NCBI RefSeq assembly: GCF_937898475.1
Contig: NZ_CALEJS010000016.1
Location: 1 to 64,000 of the forward strand
Direction of reading: 5' to 3'
Source: an uncultured Chitinophaga sp.
GTDB lineage: Bacteria > Bacteroidota > Bacteroidia > Chitinophagales > Chitinophagaceae
Length of the DNA: 64,000 bases
The notes under the pieces were generated by a model, which worked only from the letters and a program-made list of their open reading frames with translations, did not search any database and had not been told where the DNA came from. Of the stretch, positions 1-9,325 are shown piece after piece. Both the position numbers and the translations under genes were made by a program. Numbering within the stretch: the stretch's first letter is position 1; each line of letters starts with the position of its first letter.

Positions 1-40
1 ACTGTGTTAAAGGTCTTAATTTTTTAACCTTTGACACAGT
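1..40. terminator. Hairpin at the left window edge, possible terminator
   Basis: Arms 1-14 and 27-40 pair over 14 positions with a single T-G wobble around a 12-base T-rich loop, followed by TTTATTTTAC. This would fit a terminator of a gene lying to the left of the window, but that gene is not visible. The stretch 41-144 shows nothing else. Confidence 0.4.
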
Positions 41-144
41 TTATTTTACAGTCTCGGCAGATGTGCGCTATGTGGTGAAGAATTGACTCCCGTTTGCTCT
101 ACCTACCCTGAAAATCGTACATTCATCATCCCTAAATAACCCTT

Positions 145-879
145 ATGTCCAAAATCTCCTTTCTTAAGAAACTCCATATCTGGTATCGCGAAAGATACTT
201 CTGGCACTTAAAGAAGAAATCCCTGGAAGCCATCTTCTCCAATGTCTACCAGAACAACGAATGGGGCGGACAACCAGGCACCTTCTATTCAGGAGATGGC
301 ACCCACTCCCCTGCAGCAGTAACCTATATTGAAAACGTTGCGGAATTTATCAACGATCATAATATAAAATCCGTTTTAGATATTGGCTGTGGTGATTTCA
401 CCATCATGCAAAAAGTACTGGAGAAAACAAACGTACATTACACAGGCGCAGATGTAGTACCAGCACTCATAAAACACCATCAAAAGACATATACCAATGA
501 GCAAACCTTCTTTGTCACTCTAAACGCCGTTGATGATGATCTTCCCCCTGCAGACCTGGTAACCATCAGGCAGGTACTGCAGCATCTCAGCAACGCCCAT
601 ATACAAAAGATCCTTAACAAGCTGTCTGCATTTAAATATGTGCTTATTACAGAGCATATGCTGCTTGGCGATGCGGTGATACCCAACCTGGACAAAATTC
701 CAGGGTCACATATAAGAACAAGAGTGTTTTCGAGCGTTTTTATCAACCTCCCTCCTTTCAATATATTGAATGCTAAAGTATTATTTGAAAGCAGGTCAGA
801 TGAAAAAGTGAAGTCAAAAGTATTTCCTGCTGTGCTGAGGACTTATCTGATTACCGGGAATTCAATTCATGATTCATGA
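145..879 (+). CDS. Class I SAM-dependent methyltransferase
   Basis: The 244-residue product has the glycine-rich SAM-binding motif LDIGCGD at residues 78-84, followed by an acidic TGAD turn at the end of the next strand, as in class I (Rossmann) methyltransferases. No signal peptide or membrane segment is seen, so it should be cytosolic. The N-terminal 50 residues are basic and aromatic and carry WGG, a pattern found in small methyltransferases linked to surface glycan loci, but the acceptor cannot be read from the sequence. It stands alone: the next gene on the right converges on it. The stop codon lies inside a 26-base palindrome (864-889). Confidence 0.75.
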   Translation: MSKISFLKKLHIWYRERYFWHLKKKSLEAIFSNVYQNNEWGGQPGTFYSGDGTHSPAAVTYIENVAEFINDHNIKSVLDIGCGDFTIMQKVLEKTNVHYTGADVVPALIKHHQKTYTNEQTFFVTLNAVDDDLPPADLVTIRQVLQHLSNAHIQKILNKLSAFKYVLITEHMLLGDAVIPNLDKIPGSHIRTRVFSSVFINLPPFNILNAKVLFESRSDEKVKSKVFPAVLRTYLITGNSIHDS

Positions 880-889
880 ATCGTGAATT
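864..889. repeat. 26-base near-perfect palindrome over the methyltransferase stop
   Basis: The two 12-base arms (864-875 and 878-889) flank a two-base centre and pair with one mismatch. It overlaps the stop codon at 877-879. It has no T-tract, so it is a poor intrinsic terminator; it could be a protein-binding dyad. Confidence 0.4.
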
Positions 890-921
890 GGCATTTAAAC
901 CGCCTTCCCCCCTCCCCCAAC

Positions 922-955
922 AAAAAAGCCGGCTCATTCGAACCGGCTTCTTTGC
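922..955 (-). terminator. Intrinsic terminator of the susCD operon
   Basis: On the minus strand a GC-rich stem (AAGCCGGTTC with GAGCCGGCTT) is followed by six Ts. It lies about 30 bases after the SusD stop codon. The mirrored strand also has a short T-run, so it may also stop the converging methyltransferase transcript. Confidence 0.8.
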
Positions 956-985
956 GTTATAGATCATTTACCTATTTAATTCCAC

Positions 986-2755
986 TTAATAGCCTTCATT
1001 CTGTGTAAATATCTCCGTAGCATCCAGGGTAGACTGCGGGATCGGGAAGATCCTGCGGACAGGCTGTGATACGGGTTTGGCAGTACAAGCGGCTTCAAAC
1101 TTACCAAAGCGGATAGCTGCCTTTCTCCTGTACATTTCCCAATACAGTTCAAAACCTGTTTCGTTGTACAGCGTTTGTGCCGTCAGCGGACCAGCAATAG
1201 CGGCGCCGGGCGCATTGTTGTACAGGGCTTCACGGGTTCTGGTAGTGCGCAGCTTGTTGATATCTGCCAACGCCAGGTCAGCCTGGCCTTTGCGGAAGTA
1301 AGCTTCAGCGCGCATGCAATAAATGCCACCCAGGCGGTACAGCGGAATGTCTACATTGCTGCTGCCATTATCCTTCTCAGGATCGAACTCGTACTTAAAG
1401 GGACGCACACCACGGTTGATCTGGTCTTGTGTGAACACCGCCTGGCTGGGATTGTCAAAATTCAGCTCAGGTGTAAAGTTCATCTCCAAAGTAGTGTTCT
1501 TTTCGCAGTAAAGCTTTACCACCTTGATACGTCCGTCAGGCGTACGTTCAAAGGTGTTGGTGGCTGAGATCAGGTTGGGACCGTATTGCTGACCCACCTG
1601 CATACCACGGTTAAAATGGAACCATACCTGGTTGTTACCGCCCACTACATTGCTGCTGGCGGGCACGCTCACATCCGTACCATCGTTCTTGAACCAGGTA
1701 CCGTCATCATACTGGTAGCAACGCTGAAAACGGGGATCTTCGTGATTACCCTCCCAGGTCTGGTAGAACTCAGGCGTAATACAGGAGGCGTTGGTACCGC
1801 GGTTCAGCGGTGATGGCTTCTGGTTACGTTCCATCGGCATATAAACGAAGTCGTTATCGCTGCCGCGCAGGTTGTTGATGTCCTGTGAAACCACGAAGAT
1901 CAGTTCGGGCCTTCCGTTGTTATCGATATCGAAGTTCCGGAAATAGTTTGTTTCCAAACTGAAGCGGCCGGAGTTGATCAGCTCTGTGGTGTAGAAGATC
2001 ACCTTATCCATATCCGTGCCGTTGTTGTCTACCGCCGGTTCGGTGAAATTGAAGGTGGCGGCGTAACGGTTTTTGAGCACGGCGCGATTCAGGTACATAT
2101 CTGCCAGGAAAGCCTGCGCAGCCTGTTTGGTGAAACGTCCGTTATGGGTGCGGCCCTGCCCCAGGTCAGCCAGATCGGGAAGCACTGTTTCTACGTCTTT
2201 GATCAGTTCATCAATAGCGGTAGCTGCCTGACGCGCCTCCAGCGGAGCGTTTAGCGTCAGCGGATCGCGGTAAGGCGCCTGGCCAAAAAGGTCCAGCGTG
2301 TGGTACGTATAGAATGCCAGCATGGCTTTGGCTTCTGCCATCAGCTGCGCCTTATCGGGCGAATCTCCGCTGTTGCTGATGGTGGTGATGGCTGTCAGCG
2401 ATTTGGTGATACCGGCGTTCAGCTGGTTCCAGGTGGTGGTAAGCACCGCGTTGTCTGGCGCCCAGGTAAATTCGTGGATGGCACGCCATTTACCGCCGTC
2501 GCCCCAGTCGCTGCCACGGGTGGGCAGCAGGGCTTCGTCTGTCGTATATTCCTGCAGGGCAAATACGCTGCCGTGATCCACAAAGGTGCCGTCTCCCATT
2601 TGTCCGTAGGCGGCCGCCAGCGCGTTTTCCGGGTTAGCGTTGTTGTTACCCAGCACTTCGTCTATTACCTCTTCATTCAGGTCTGTACAGCTCACCATAG
2701 CGAGGGTGAGGAAAGCACATGTTATTTTATGCAGTTGTGTTGTCTTCATTCTCAT
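986..2755 (-). CDS. RagB/SusD-family outer-membrane nutrient-binding lipoprotein
   Basis: The 589-residue product begins with a signal peptide ending in a lipobox (AMVSC, Cys23), so it should be a surface lipoprotein. SusD proteins form the lid of a SusC barrel and bind oligomeric nutrients. The TPR-rich fold is visible in segments such as MLAFYTYHTLDLFGQAPY and QAAQAFLADMYLNRAVL, and the C-terminal family signature is seen in YRLGGIYCMRAEAYFRKGQ and in ELYWEMYRRKAAIRFGKF. It lies 11 bases after the SusC gene in the same operon. No glycosidase or peptidase is adjacent, so the substrate cannot be inferred. Start ATG at 2755; a second ATG two codons in is equally possible. Confidence 0.93.
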   Translation of the reverse strand: MRMKTTQLHKITCAFLTLAMVSCTDLNEEVIDEVLGNNNANPENALAAAYGQMGDGTFVDHGSVFALQEYTTDEALLPTRGSDWGDGGKWRAIHEFTWAPDNAVLTTTWNQLNAGITKSLTAITTISNSGDSPDKAQLMAEAKAMLAFYTYHTLDLFGQAPYRDPLTLNAPLEARQAATAIDELIKDVETVLPDLADLGQGRTHNGRFTKQAAQAFLADMYLNRAVLKNRYAATFNFTEPAVDNNGTDMDKVIFYTTELINSGRFSLETNYFRNFDIDNNGRPELIFVVSQDINNLRGSDNDFVYMPMERNQKPSPLNRGTNASCITPEFYQTWEGNHEDPRFQRCYQYDDGTWFKNDGTDVSVPASSNVVGGNNQVWFHFNRGMQVGQQYGPNLISATNTFERTPDGRIKVVKLYCEKNTTLEMNFTPELNFDNPSQAVFTQDQINRGVRPFKYEFDPEKDNGSSNVDIPLYRLGGIYCMRAEAYFRKGQADLALADINKLRTTRTREALYNNAPGAAIAGPLTAQTLYNETGFELYWEMYRRKAAIRFGKFEAACTAKPVSQPVRRIFPIPQSTLDATEIFTQNEGY

Positions 2756-2766
2756 AGCTCAATGGA

Positions 2767-5700
2767 TTAAAATTTAACGGTTGCGCCCAGCAGGAATGTT
2801 TTTGCAGCCGGATAAGTGGCGTAGTCAACACCCAGCGACTGGTTGCCGCCCACTGTTTTGGTGGTATTTACCAGCGGATCGTAACCGGAGTAGCCAGTCA
2901 GCGTAACCAGGTTCTGCGCACTTACATATATGTTGAAAGACTGCATCCAGGGTACCTGGCGGATGGAGAAAGTGTATCCCAGCCGAACGTTGTTCAGGCG
3001 GACAAAGTCAGATTTCTCCAGGTACAGTGATGACAGCTGCACCGCATTGGCAATGTTGGCGCCATCTTCGTAATATTTCCGCAGCACGTTACGGTCTGAT
3101 GCAAGGCTGTTGATATTCAGATCCAGCGCAGTGTTGTTTACCAGGTAACCGCCGGTTTGACCGATAACGGCAACAGACAGGTCAAAATTCCTGAAACGTA
3201 CCTGGCTGTTGAAACCGAAGTTAAACTTAGGCAGCGCGCTCTCGAAGATCTGGCGATCGTCTGCATTGATCAGTCCATCACCGGTTTTGTCTTCAAAAAT
3301 GTCTTTACCGTCTTTATCGTAACCCAGGTGTTTCAGCATGAAGAAAGAACCTGCTGCATAACCGTTCTTATAGATGTTGGCATTCACATCGCTCAGACCC
3401 GGACCTGAGATACTGCCTGAATACAGTTCAGAAACCGGCAGATCTGAGATCTTGTTAGACAGCGTAGAACCGTTCACGTCAACAGACCAGGTAAGGTCTT
3501 TGGTGTTGATGATGCGGGATCCCAGCATGAATTCAAAACCTTTGTTGATGATGCGCGCGTCCACATTCCTCCACACGGTAGTAGTAGGGCTCAGCGGTTC
3601 TGAAGGAATGTTCAGGATCGGATCTTTGGTGGTCTTGTTATAATATTCCAGTGAACCGTAGAGTTTACTGCTCCAGAAGTCGAAGTCTACACCAATGTTA
3701 TACTGCTCTACCAGCTCCCATTTCAGATCGGGATTGGCGGTACGGTTTACGGTAACGCCGTTTACCAGGGTGTGATCATCATACAGGTAATAACCTGACC
3801 CGGTGGATAATGAATAACTGGCCTGTGTGATCTTATTGGGCACTTCCTGGTTACCGGTTTGTCCCCAGCTGGCGCGCAGTTTCAGATCGCTGACAGCCGT
3901 GATGTTCTTCATGAAATCTTCGCGGGAGAGGGTCCAGCCCAATGCGAAAGACGGGAAGTAACCATACTTGTTGTTCTTACCGAAACGGGTAGAACCGTCT
4001 GCACGGAGAGACGCGGTCAGCAGGTATTTATTGTCGTAGTTATAGTTTACGCGGCCAAAGTAAGACTGCAGCTCATTCTCCTGTGCATAACCGCTGGGAG
4101 AGCTGGAGGTTCCGGAATAACCCGGGTTGTATTCAGGCGCTACACCTGTACCCTGTGCGGCAATCCCCTGTACACCGAAAGCAGTACCGGAGAAGGAAAA
4201 TTTCTGGTAAGAGAAACCTCCCAACACTTCAAACTGGTGTTTGTTGATGGACTTATTGTAAGTAAGATAATGATCCAGCAAGGTGGTTAAAGACGACAGG
4301 TTGTTCTGCACATAAGCGCCCAGCGGCGTACGGTCTGTAATGTTGGGATAGATAGTGGAGTTACGTTCGGAAGTAGATTTATCTATACCGTAGTTAAAGC
4401 GGTAGGTCAGTCCGGGCAGTAACCGCAGGGTAGCTTCGATATTACCCAATACGCGGAAGGTATTGGTCTTATCGTCATAAATGCTCAACAGGTAAGCGGG
4501 ATTGTAGTGCGCGTTCATGTTGAAGTTGGTATACTTACCCGTAGAATCAAATACAGACCTGGTAGGATTTGCCATCAGGGCATGGATGATGAGCTGACCA
4601 TCTGAACCTGCGGTATTACCGTTGGGGATGGATGTTTCCTGGATATCGCTGGCGGTCAGGTTCATTTTAACTACCAGGCGTTTGTTGTCGAAGAAAGATT
4701 CTTCGGCGTTCAGCCTGGCAGTGGTTCTTTTGAAGCTGCTTTTTTCCACGATACCATCCTGGTCAAGACGGGAAATAGAAGCCATGTAGTTACCGGTGTT
4801 GGTAGATTTGGCGAAAGACAGGTTGTGGTTCTGTACAAAGCCGTTACGGTAGATCACATCCTGCCAATCGGTGTTACCACCATGGTCATAGGCCTGGTTC
4901 TTTATCGCATTGCGATATTCGTCTGCACCCAGTACGTCCATTTTCTTAATAACGGATGATGTACCTACGTACATATCATATGTAAGGGTAGCATCCCCTT
5001 TCTTACCGCGTTTGGTGGTGATCAGCACCACACCGTTAGAGCCGCGCGCACCGTAGATAGCGGCGGCAGAGGCGTCTTTCAGGATGGTGATGGTCTCAAT
5101 ATCGCTGGTATTGAGGAAGTTGAGCGGGTTCTTGGGTTCAGAGCTGCCGAGACCGAAGTTGGGACCGCCGGCGCTCACATTCTCGTTGCTCAGGGGCACC
5201 CCGTCTACTACGAAGAGCGGCGTGCTTCCGCTGCGGATAGAACCTACACCGCGGATGAAAACATCCACCCCGGCGCCTGGCTCACCGCTGGATTGGGCAA
5301 TACGTACGCCGGATACCTTGCCTTGCAGCATGTTATCCACGGAGATATTGACCCCCTGTTTTATGTTATCTGCTTTCAGCTGGGTCAAAGCCCCGGTTAC
5401 GTCTGCTTTGGTCTGGCTGCCGTAACCTACCACTACCACCTCACCCAGCTGGCTGCTGCTTTCTAACAGGGTGATGCGCAGGGAGGAGCCGCTAACGGTT
5501 ACCTGCTGCTGGTCGTACCCGATAAATGAGATAGCCAGTTTTTCGCCCCTGGCCGCCTCGATGGTGAACTCACCACGCTCGTTGGTAGTCGCTACCCGTT
5601 TGGAGGACAGCGACCTGACGGTGGCGCCGGGAATGGGATTGCCGTCTTTACCGACAACAACGCCCTTAACAGGCCCCTGTTGGGTAGCCTGGTCATAAGT

Positions 5701-5781
5701 GCTGTGATATGGCGCATTAGCCATGGAGGGGCTAACTACAGAAAGCCACACAGCTACCATAAAGAGTGAACGAACGTTCAT
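2767..5781 (-). CDS. SusC/RagA-family TonB-dependent outer-membrane transporter
   Basis: The frame is open to 5922, but the ATG at 5781 is preferred: it is the one directly followed by a hydrophobic signal peptide (MNVRSLFMVAVWLSVVSP) and gives about 1004 residues, a normal SusC length. After the signal come a CarboxypepD_reg-like domain (GVVVGKDGNPIPGATV), the SusC signature GEVVVVGYGSQ, a plug domain (FIRGVGSIRSG, FVVDGVPL, ILKDASAAAIYGARGSNGV) and a beta-barrel ending in an aromatic-rich strand with terminal Phe. The TonB-energised barrel would import the ligand captured by the downstream SusD. The barrel contains SYNYDNKY and WGQTGNQE elements typical of the family. Confidence 0.95.
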   Translation of the reverse strand: MNVRSLFMVAVWLSVVSPSMANAPYHSTYDQATQQGPVKGVVVGKDGNPIPGATVRSLSSKRVATTNERGEFTIEAARGEKLAISFIGYDQQQVTVSGSSLRITLLESSSQLGEVVVVGYGSQTKADVTGALTQLKADNIKQGVNISVDNMLQGKVSGVRIAQSSGEPGAGVDVFIRGVGSIRSGSTPLFVVDGVPLSNENVSAGGPNFGLGSSEPKNPLNFLNTSDIETITILKDASAAAIYGARGSNGVVLITTKRGKKGDATLTYDMYVGTSSVIKKMDVLGADEYRNAIKNQAYDHGGNTDWQDVIYRNGFVQNHNLSFAKSTNTGNYMASISRLDQDGIVEKSSFKRTTARLNAEESFFDNKRLVVKMNLTASDIQETSIPNGNTAGSDGQLIIHALMANPTRSVFDSTGKYTNFNMNAHYNPAYLLSIYDDKTNTFRVLGNIEATLRLLPGLTYRFNYGIDKSTSERNSTIYPNITDRTPLGAYVQNNLSSLTTLLDHYLTYNKSINKHQFEVLGGFSYQKFSFSGTAFGVQGIAAQGTGVAPEYNPGYSGTSSSPSGYAQENELQSYFGRVNYNYDNKYLLTASLRADGSTRFGKNNKYGYFPSFALGWTLSREDFMKNITAVSDLKLRASWGQTGNQEVPNKITQASYSLSTGSGYYLYDDHTLVNGVTVNRTANPDLKWELVEQYNIGVDFDFWSSKLYGSLEYYNKTTKDPILNIPSEPLSPTTTVWRNVDARIINKGFEFMLGSRIINTKDLTWSVDVNGSTLSNKISDLPVSELYSGSISGPGLSDVNANIYKNGYAAGSFFMLKHLGYDKDGKDIFEDKTGDGLINADDRQIFESALPKFNFGFNSQVRFRNFDLSVAVIGQTGGYLVNNTALDLNINSLASDRNVLRKYYEDGANIANAVQLSSLYLEKSDFVRLNNVRLGYTFSIRQVPWMQSFNIYVSAQNLVTLTGYSGYDPLVNTTKTVGGNQSLGVDYATYPAAKTFLLGATVKF

Positions 5782-6004
5782 AGGCAAATTCAATTTTTCT
5801 TTGTAAAAAAATCTTTGTGCATAAAAATGATGACGTGATAACGTAAAAGGCCCAGGACATTTATTCCATGTCATTATTCCCCACACATAGTTTTGACAGA
5901 ACCGGGCAGCTTCCGCTACCAACGCTTACGAAATTGGGCGCAATGATAATGTGTATTTTTGATTTTGGCTATTAATTTAAAGTTATGTTTCCCTGGTGAA
6001 GGGT
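5782..6004. other. Intergenic leader upstream of susC
   Basis: These 223 bases separate the DinB-like gene from susC, both leftward. The region must hold the susCD promoter. I could not find a clean TTTG/TAnnTTTG pair or a hairpin, and there is no sigma-ECF/anti-sigma pair next to it. Confidence 0.4.
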
Positions 6005-6457
6005 CTATACTTCATCTAACAATCTTCTGTGATAATTGATCTGTCCGAGATGATAACTGAGATGCATTGCCAGGTGGGTCAGGAAAAACCCGGTGGTAGT
6101 GGATGGCCGTTCAAGAACGGGCTGCGGGTACTCTTTTTCCATATCCTGCTCTGTAAGTTGGCCCAGCACCTTATCTACCATGGCGGTTGTTTCCTCCACC
6201 ATCTGCAGCAGCTTTTGTTGTGGAATATTTCTGGCGGAAAATTCAAGCGGCCTGTCCCTTACGTAGCCGGTATTACCCAATGCGGCGCCGATATAGGCAT
6301 TGAGGTTACCAACAAGGTGCAGGCAGAGTGTACCGCCGGAGTTGGCGATGTTTTTTTCTATGTACCAAAGTTTTTGTTCATTCCGGTAAGCCCCTATCTC
6401 CTGTTTCAGTTTGCCAAGGTCCCTGTGGAATAGTTCTTTAAGTACCAGTTTTAGCAT
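6005..6457 (-). CDS. DinB-like (DUF1572-type) four-helix protein
   Basis: The 150-residue, largely helical product resembles the DinB/YfiT superfamily of metal-dependent small-thiol transferases. Histidines that could form the metal site are seen in the CLHLVGNLN segment near residue 47 and in THLAMHLSYHLGQINYH near residues 127-143. Family members include bacillithiol and mycothiol transferases, but many have no known reaction, and none can be assigned here. It lies 40 bases after the permease gene on the same strand and might be cotranscribed. Confidence 0.7.
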   Translation of the reverse strand: MLKLVLKELFHRDLGKLKQEIGAYRNEQKLWYIEKNIANSGGTLCLHLVGNLNAYIGAALGNTGYVRDRPLEFSARNIPQQKLLQMVEETTAMVDKVLGQLTEQDMEKEYPQPVLERPSTTTGFFLTHLAMHLSYHLGQINYHRRLLDEV

Positions 6458-6497
6458 AAGTGGTGGATAATCTTCACCAAATATAGCAAGGTATTTA

Positions 6498-8963
6498 TTA
6501 TTCTGAGCGCAAACTTTTAATTGGATTCATCACAGCGGCCCGGATAGCCTGTGTACTTACGGTGGCGAGGGCTATAATAACAGCAAAGACGCCTGCTATT
6601 ATAAAGATCCATGCACTGATACTCACCTGGTAAGCAAAGGCGCCCAGCCAGCGGTGCATGAAATACCAGGCCAGCGGACTGGCAATGAGCAGGGCGATGA
6701 TCACCAATCTGACAAAATCTTTGGACAGCATAGCGGTGATATTCACAACAGAAGCCCCCAGCACTTTGCGGATACCGATCTCGCGGGTACGCTGCTGAGC
6801 CGCAAAAGCGGAAAGGCCAAACAGACCCAGGCAGGAGATGAATATGGAAATGCCGGTAAACCAGCTCACGATGGCCGCCGTACGCGATTCTGCATAGTAG
6901 TTACGCTGGAAGTCCTCATCCAGGAAAGTATATTCAAAAGGCTCGTTGGGGCAAAGGTTGTTCCATTGTTTGCTGAGAAAGCTCAGCGCTTTATCCATAT
7001 TAGCCGTGTTCACATGCACAATAAGGTAGTTATAATAATCGCCGGCGCCCAGGAAAAAGGTAAAGGGCTGGATAGGATGATGCAGGTCCTGGAAATGAAA
7101 ATCCTTTACAACACCCACGATCTCAAATATTCCCACTTGCTGATCCTGACCGGGGCGGTTCCAGAGCAGTTTATGACCAATGGCTTTATCCAGGGGAATC
7201 TCCAGTTTCTTCAGGGTGGTTTCGTTCACCACCATCCTGTTGGCAGTATCGCCCATGAACTGCGCGGAAAACAGGCGGCCTGCCTTCAGCTCAAAGCCCA
7301 TCATCTGCAGGAAGCCGGGAGACACCCAGTTGGTCTTTACGGTTTGACCTTCTTCCACGGTTTTATCGGGCCGGTGCAGCGAGAAGTCAGACGCATTGAA
7401 AATGCCGGGGTAATAGCCGGCGCCCTCGGCGCCCAGCACCAGGTTACTCCGCAATATTTCCTGTTGTAATGCCGCATATGCATTATGAGATTCGTTGCTG
7501 CGAAGGGGGATTACCACCTGCTGATCTTTATTAAATCCGAGGGGACGGGTACGGAGGTACTCCATCTGCTGCTGGATGATGAGGGTAGCGAGTACCAGGC
7601 CTATAGATACTACGAACTGGCATACCACCAGGCCTTTGCGTAAGGCGGTAGCAGCAATGGAATTTACGAAGCGGCCCTTTAATACTTCTACCGGTTTGAA
7701 AACAGAGAGATAAAAGGCAGGATAGCCGCCTGCCAGTAAGCCGGTAAGCAGTGCCAGTACGATGAATGCGCCGATGATGCCAGGCTCCAGCAAGGCGCCT
7801 GCAGCCAGCGATTTGCCGGTAAGCCGGTTGAATAAGGGCAGGGCCACGGCTACCAGTACTAAAGCCAGCACCAGTGAGATCATGGACAGGATAACGGACT
7901 CTCCTAGGAACTGTCTTACCAGGGCGCCTTTTTCTGCGCCCATAACCTTCCGGATACCTACTTCTGCAGCGCGCCTGGCAGAACGTGCGGTGGCCAGGTT
8001 CATAAAATTGATGCAGGCAATGAGCAGGATGAATGTGGCAACGCTGCCAAGTATATAGAGATAGGTTTTACTGCTGGTGGGGGTTACAATGATGCTTACT
8101 TTATCGTACAGGTGAATATCTGCCAGGGGTAAGAGGGAGATGGTTTTGCGATAACCCAAAGCCGCCAGGTCTTTGTTGGCGTATTGCTCCATGAATGCGG
8201 GAAATTTGCGCTCCAGCCGCCCGGGATCTGTGCCGGGACGCAGGCGGAGGTAGGTCACAAACATGTTGTTGAAGGAGAAATTAAGCGAGGCATTGCGCAG
8301 GAAGCCGCCTACCCATCCGGCGAACATCGGCACAATAAAACGGGCGTCTATATGTGAGCGGGCGCTTTCATCCTTGTATACGCCGCTTACTTTAAACACT
8401 TCGTCACCACCCGTGTTGCCACCTACGAAAATGGTTTTGTTCAGCGCCGGAGCATTACCAAACAGCTTACGGGCCACCGGTTCAGACAGCACAATGGCAT
8501 TGGGTTCACGGAGGGCGGTAGCCGCACTGCCTTCAATGAACTGGTAGGTAAAGACATTGAAGAAATTGGAGTCTGCCTGGAAAGCGCGGGTTTCATAAAA
8601 AGAGCGGATAGGTTTTCCCGGCTCGCGCACCTGCAGGAGGGTTTTGGAATCTACCACGTTTTCCCAGATCCGGGTGGCTTCCAGCACTTCGGGAAAAGCA
8701 GCATTCAGGGCCGGGGCATAGGGCGCCGAGATGGTTATGAAATTGCGCTTATCGCCCCCGGAAGAAGAGGTTTGGGTGCTTTTGAGCAAATAGAGGTCAG
8801 CTGCCTGCTGATGGTGTTTATCAAACATCAGCTCACTGCGGATATATAACAGGAGCAACATGCAGCATGTAAGACCAATGGCCAGGCCGAATATATTGAT
8901 AGCGGAAAAGAGCTTGTTCCTAAGCAGATTCCGCAAGGCAATACGGAGGTAGTTCTGGAGCAT
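6498..8963 (-). CDS. FtsX/MacB-type ABC transporter permease
   Basis: The 821-residue product shows the duplicated layout common in Bacteroidota: an N-terminal membrane helix (NKLFSAINIFGLAIGLTCCMLLLLYI), a large periplasmic MacB-like domain, an FtsX core of three helices, a second periplasmic domain, and a second FtsX core. The conserved phrases ARSARRAAEVGIRKVMGAEK and QQRTREIGIRKVLGAS, one at each FtsX core, are diagnostic. Such permeases work by mechanotransmission with a separate ATPase to move lipoproteins, peptides or drugs. No ATPase gene is adjacent, so its partner must be encoded elsewhere. Confidence 0.92.
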   Translation of the reverse strand: MLQNYLRIALRNLLRNKLFSAINIFGLAIGLTCCMLLLLYIRSELMFDKHHQQAADLYLLKSTQTSSSGGDKRNFITISAPYAPALNAAFPEVLEATRIWENVVDSKTLLQVREPGKPIRSFYETRAFQADSNFFNVFTYQFIEGSAATALREPNAIVLSEPVARKLFGNAPALNKTIFVGGNTGGDEVFKVSGVYKDESARSHIDARFIVPMFAGWVGGFLRNASLNFSFNNMFVTYLRLRPGTDPGRLERKFPAFMEQYANKDLAALGYRKTISLLPLADIHLYDKVSIIVTPTSSKTYLYILGSVATFILLIACINFMNLATARSARRAAEVGIRKVMGAEKGALVRQFLGESVILSMISLVLALVLVAVALPLFNRLTGKSLAAGALLEPGIIGAFIVLALLTGLLAGGYPAFYLSVFKPVEVLKGRFVNSIAATALRKGLVVCQFVVSIGLVLATLIIQQQMEYLRTRPLGFNKDQQVVIPLRSNESHNAYAALQQEILRSNLVLGAEGAGYYPGIFNASDFSLHRPDKTVEEGQTVKTNWVSPGFLQMMGFELKAGRLFSAQFMGDTANRMVVNETTLKKLEIPLDKAIGHKLLWNRPGQDQQVGIFEIVGVVKDFHFQDLHHPIQPFTFFLGAGDYYNYLIVHVNTANMDKALSFLSKQWNNLCPNEPFEYTFLDEDFQRNYYAESRTAAIVSWFTGISIFISCLGLFGLSAFAAQQRTREIGIRKVLGASVVNITAMLSKDFVRLVIIALLIASPLAWYFMHRWLGAFAYQVSISAWIFIIAGVFAVIIALATVSTQAIRAAVMNPIKSLRSE

Positions 8964-9144
8964 AGTACAGGTGCTTACTAAGGAAATGCCAGAATAGTAT
9001 GGTTTTGATAATCAAAACAGTATGCATGAGTGTTAGCGGTGCAACTGTCCGCTTTCGCACAAGCGGTGTCCGTTTTTGGCGCCCAGGCTTTCAGGGCTGC
9101 TTTCTTCGGTTCACACCCGGTTCGTACCCGGTAAGAAGCCGGGG

Positions 9145-9188
9145 ATGTTATGTAGATGTTATGTACATGTTATGTACATGTTATGTCT
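9145..9188. repeat. Four tandem 11-base units (ATGTTATGTAC)
   Basis: Units start at 9145, 9156, 9167 and 9178 and read ATGTTATGTAG, ATGTTATGTAC, ATGTTATGTAC and ATGTTATGTCT. The 11-base period puts each unit on nearly the same face of the helix. It lies upstream of the permease gene, the place for a repeated operator. Confidence 0.7.
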
Positions 9189-9211
9189 CTTAAAAGATAC
9201 ATAACATGTAC
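9174..9211. repeat. 13-base perfect inverted repeat next to the tandem array
   Basis: The arm GTACATGTTATGT (9174-9186) is repeated as its exact reverse complement at 9199-9211, with a 12-base spacer. The left arm uses the last units of the tandem array, so the inverted copy is one more unit in the opposite orientation. Confidence 0.7.
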
Positions 9212-9272
9212 AAAAATCTTAGATAAATACAACAGCAATAGTAGCCATGCTGAAAGACGTTTCCTCAAATAT

Positions 9273-9312
9273 GGACTGCCTCCGGGATGTACCTTACTTC
9301 CGGGGGCAGTCC
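9273..9312 (-). terminator. Strong GC-rich hairpin downstream of the SDR gene
   Basis: Arms 9273-9285 and 9300-9312 pair over 13 positions with one G-T wobble. It starts 14 bases after the SDR stop codon on the minus strand. It has only a weak T-tract on that side, so termination efficiency is uncertain. Confidence 0.55.
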
Positions 9313-9325
9313 GGTTTTACCGAAG

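Noticed and set aside
2300..2770. Rightward open frames opposite SusD
   Set aside because: They lie fully inside a strongly supported SusD gene on the other strand and match no family.
5782..5922. 47-residue N-terminal extension of the first SusC
   Set aside because: It precedes a clear signal peptide that begins at ATG 5781 and has no coding look, so the shorter start was used.
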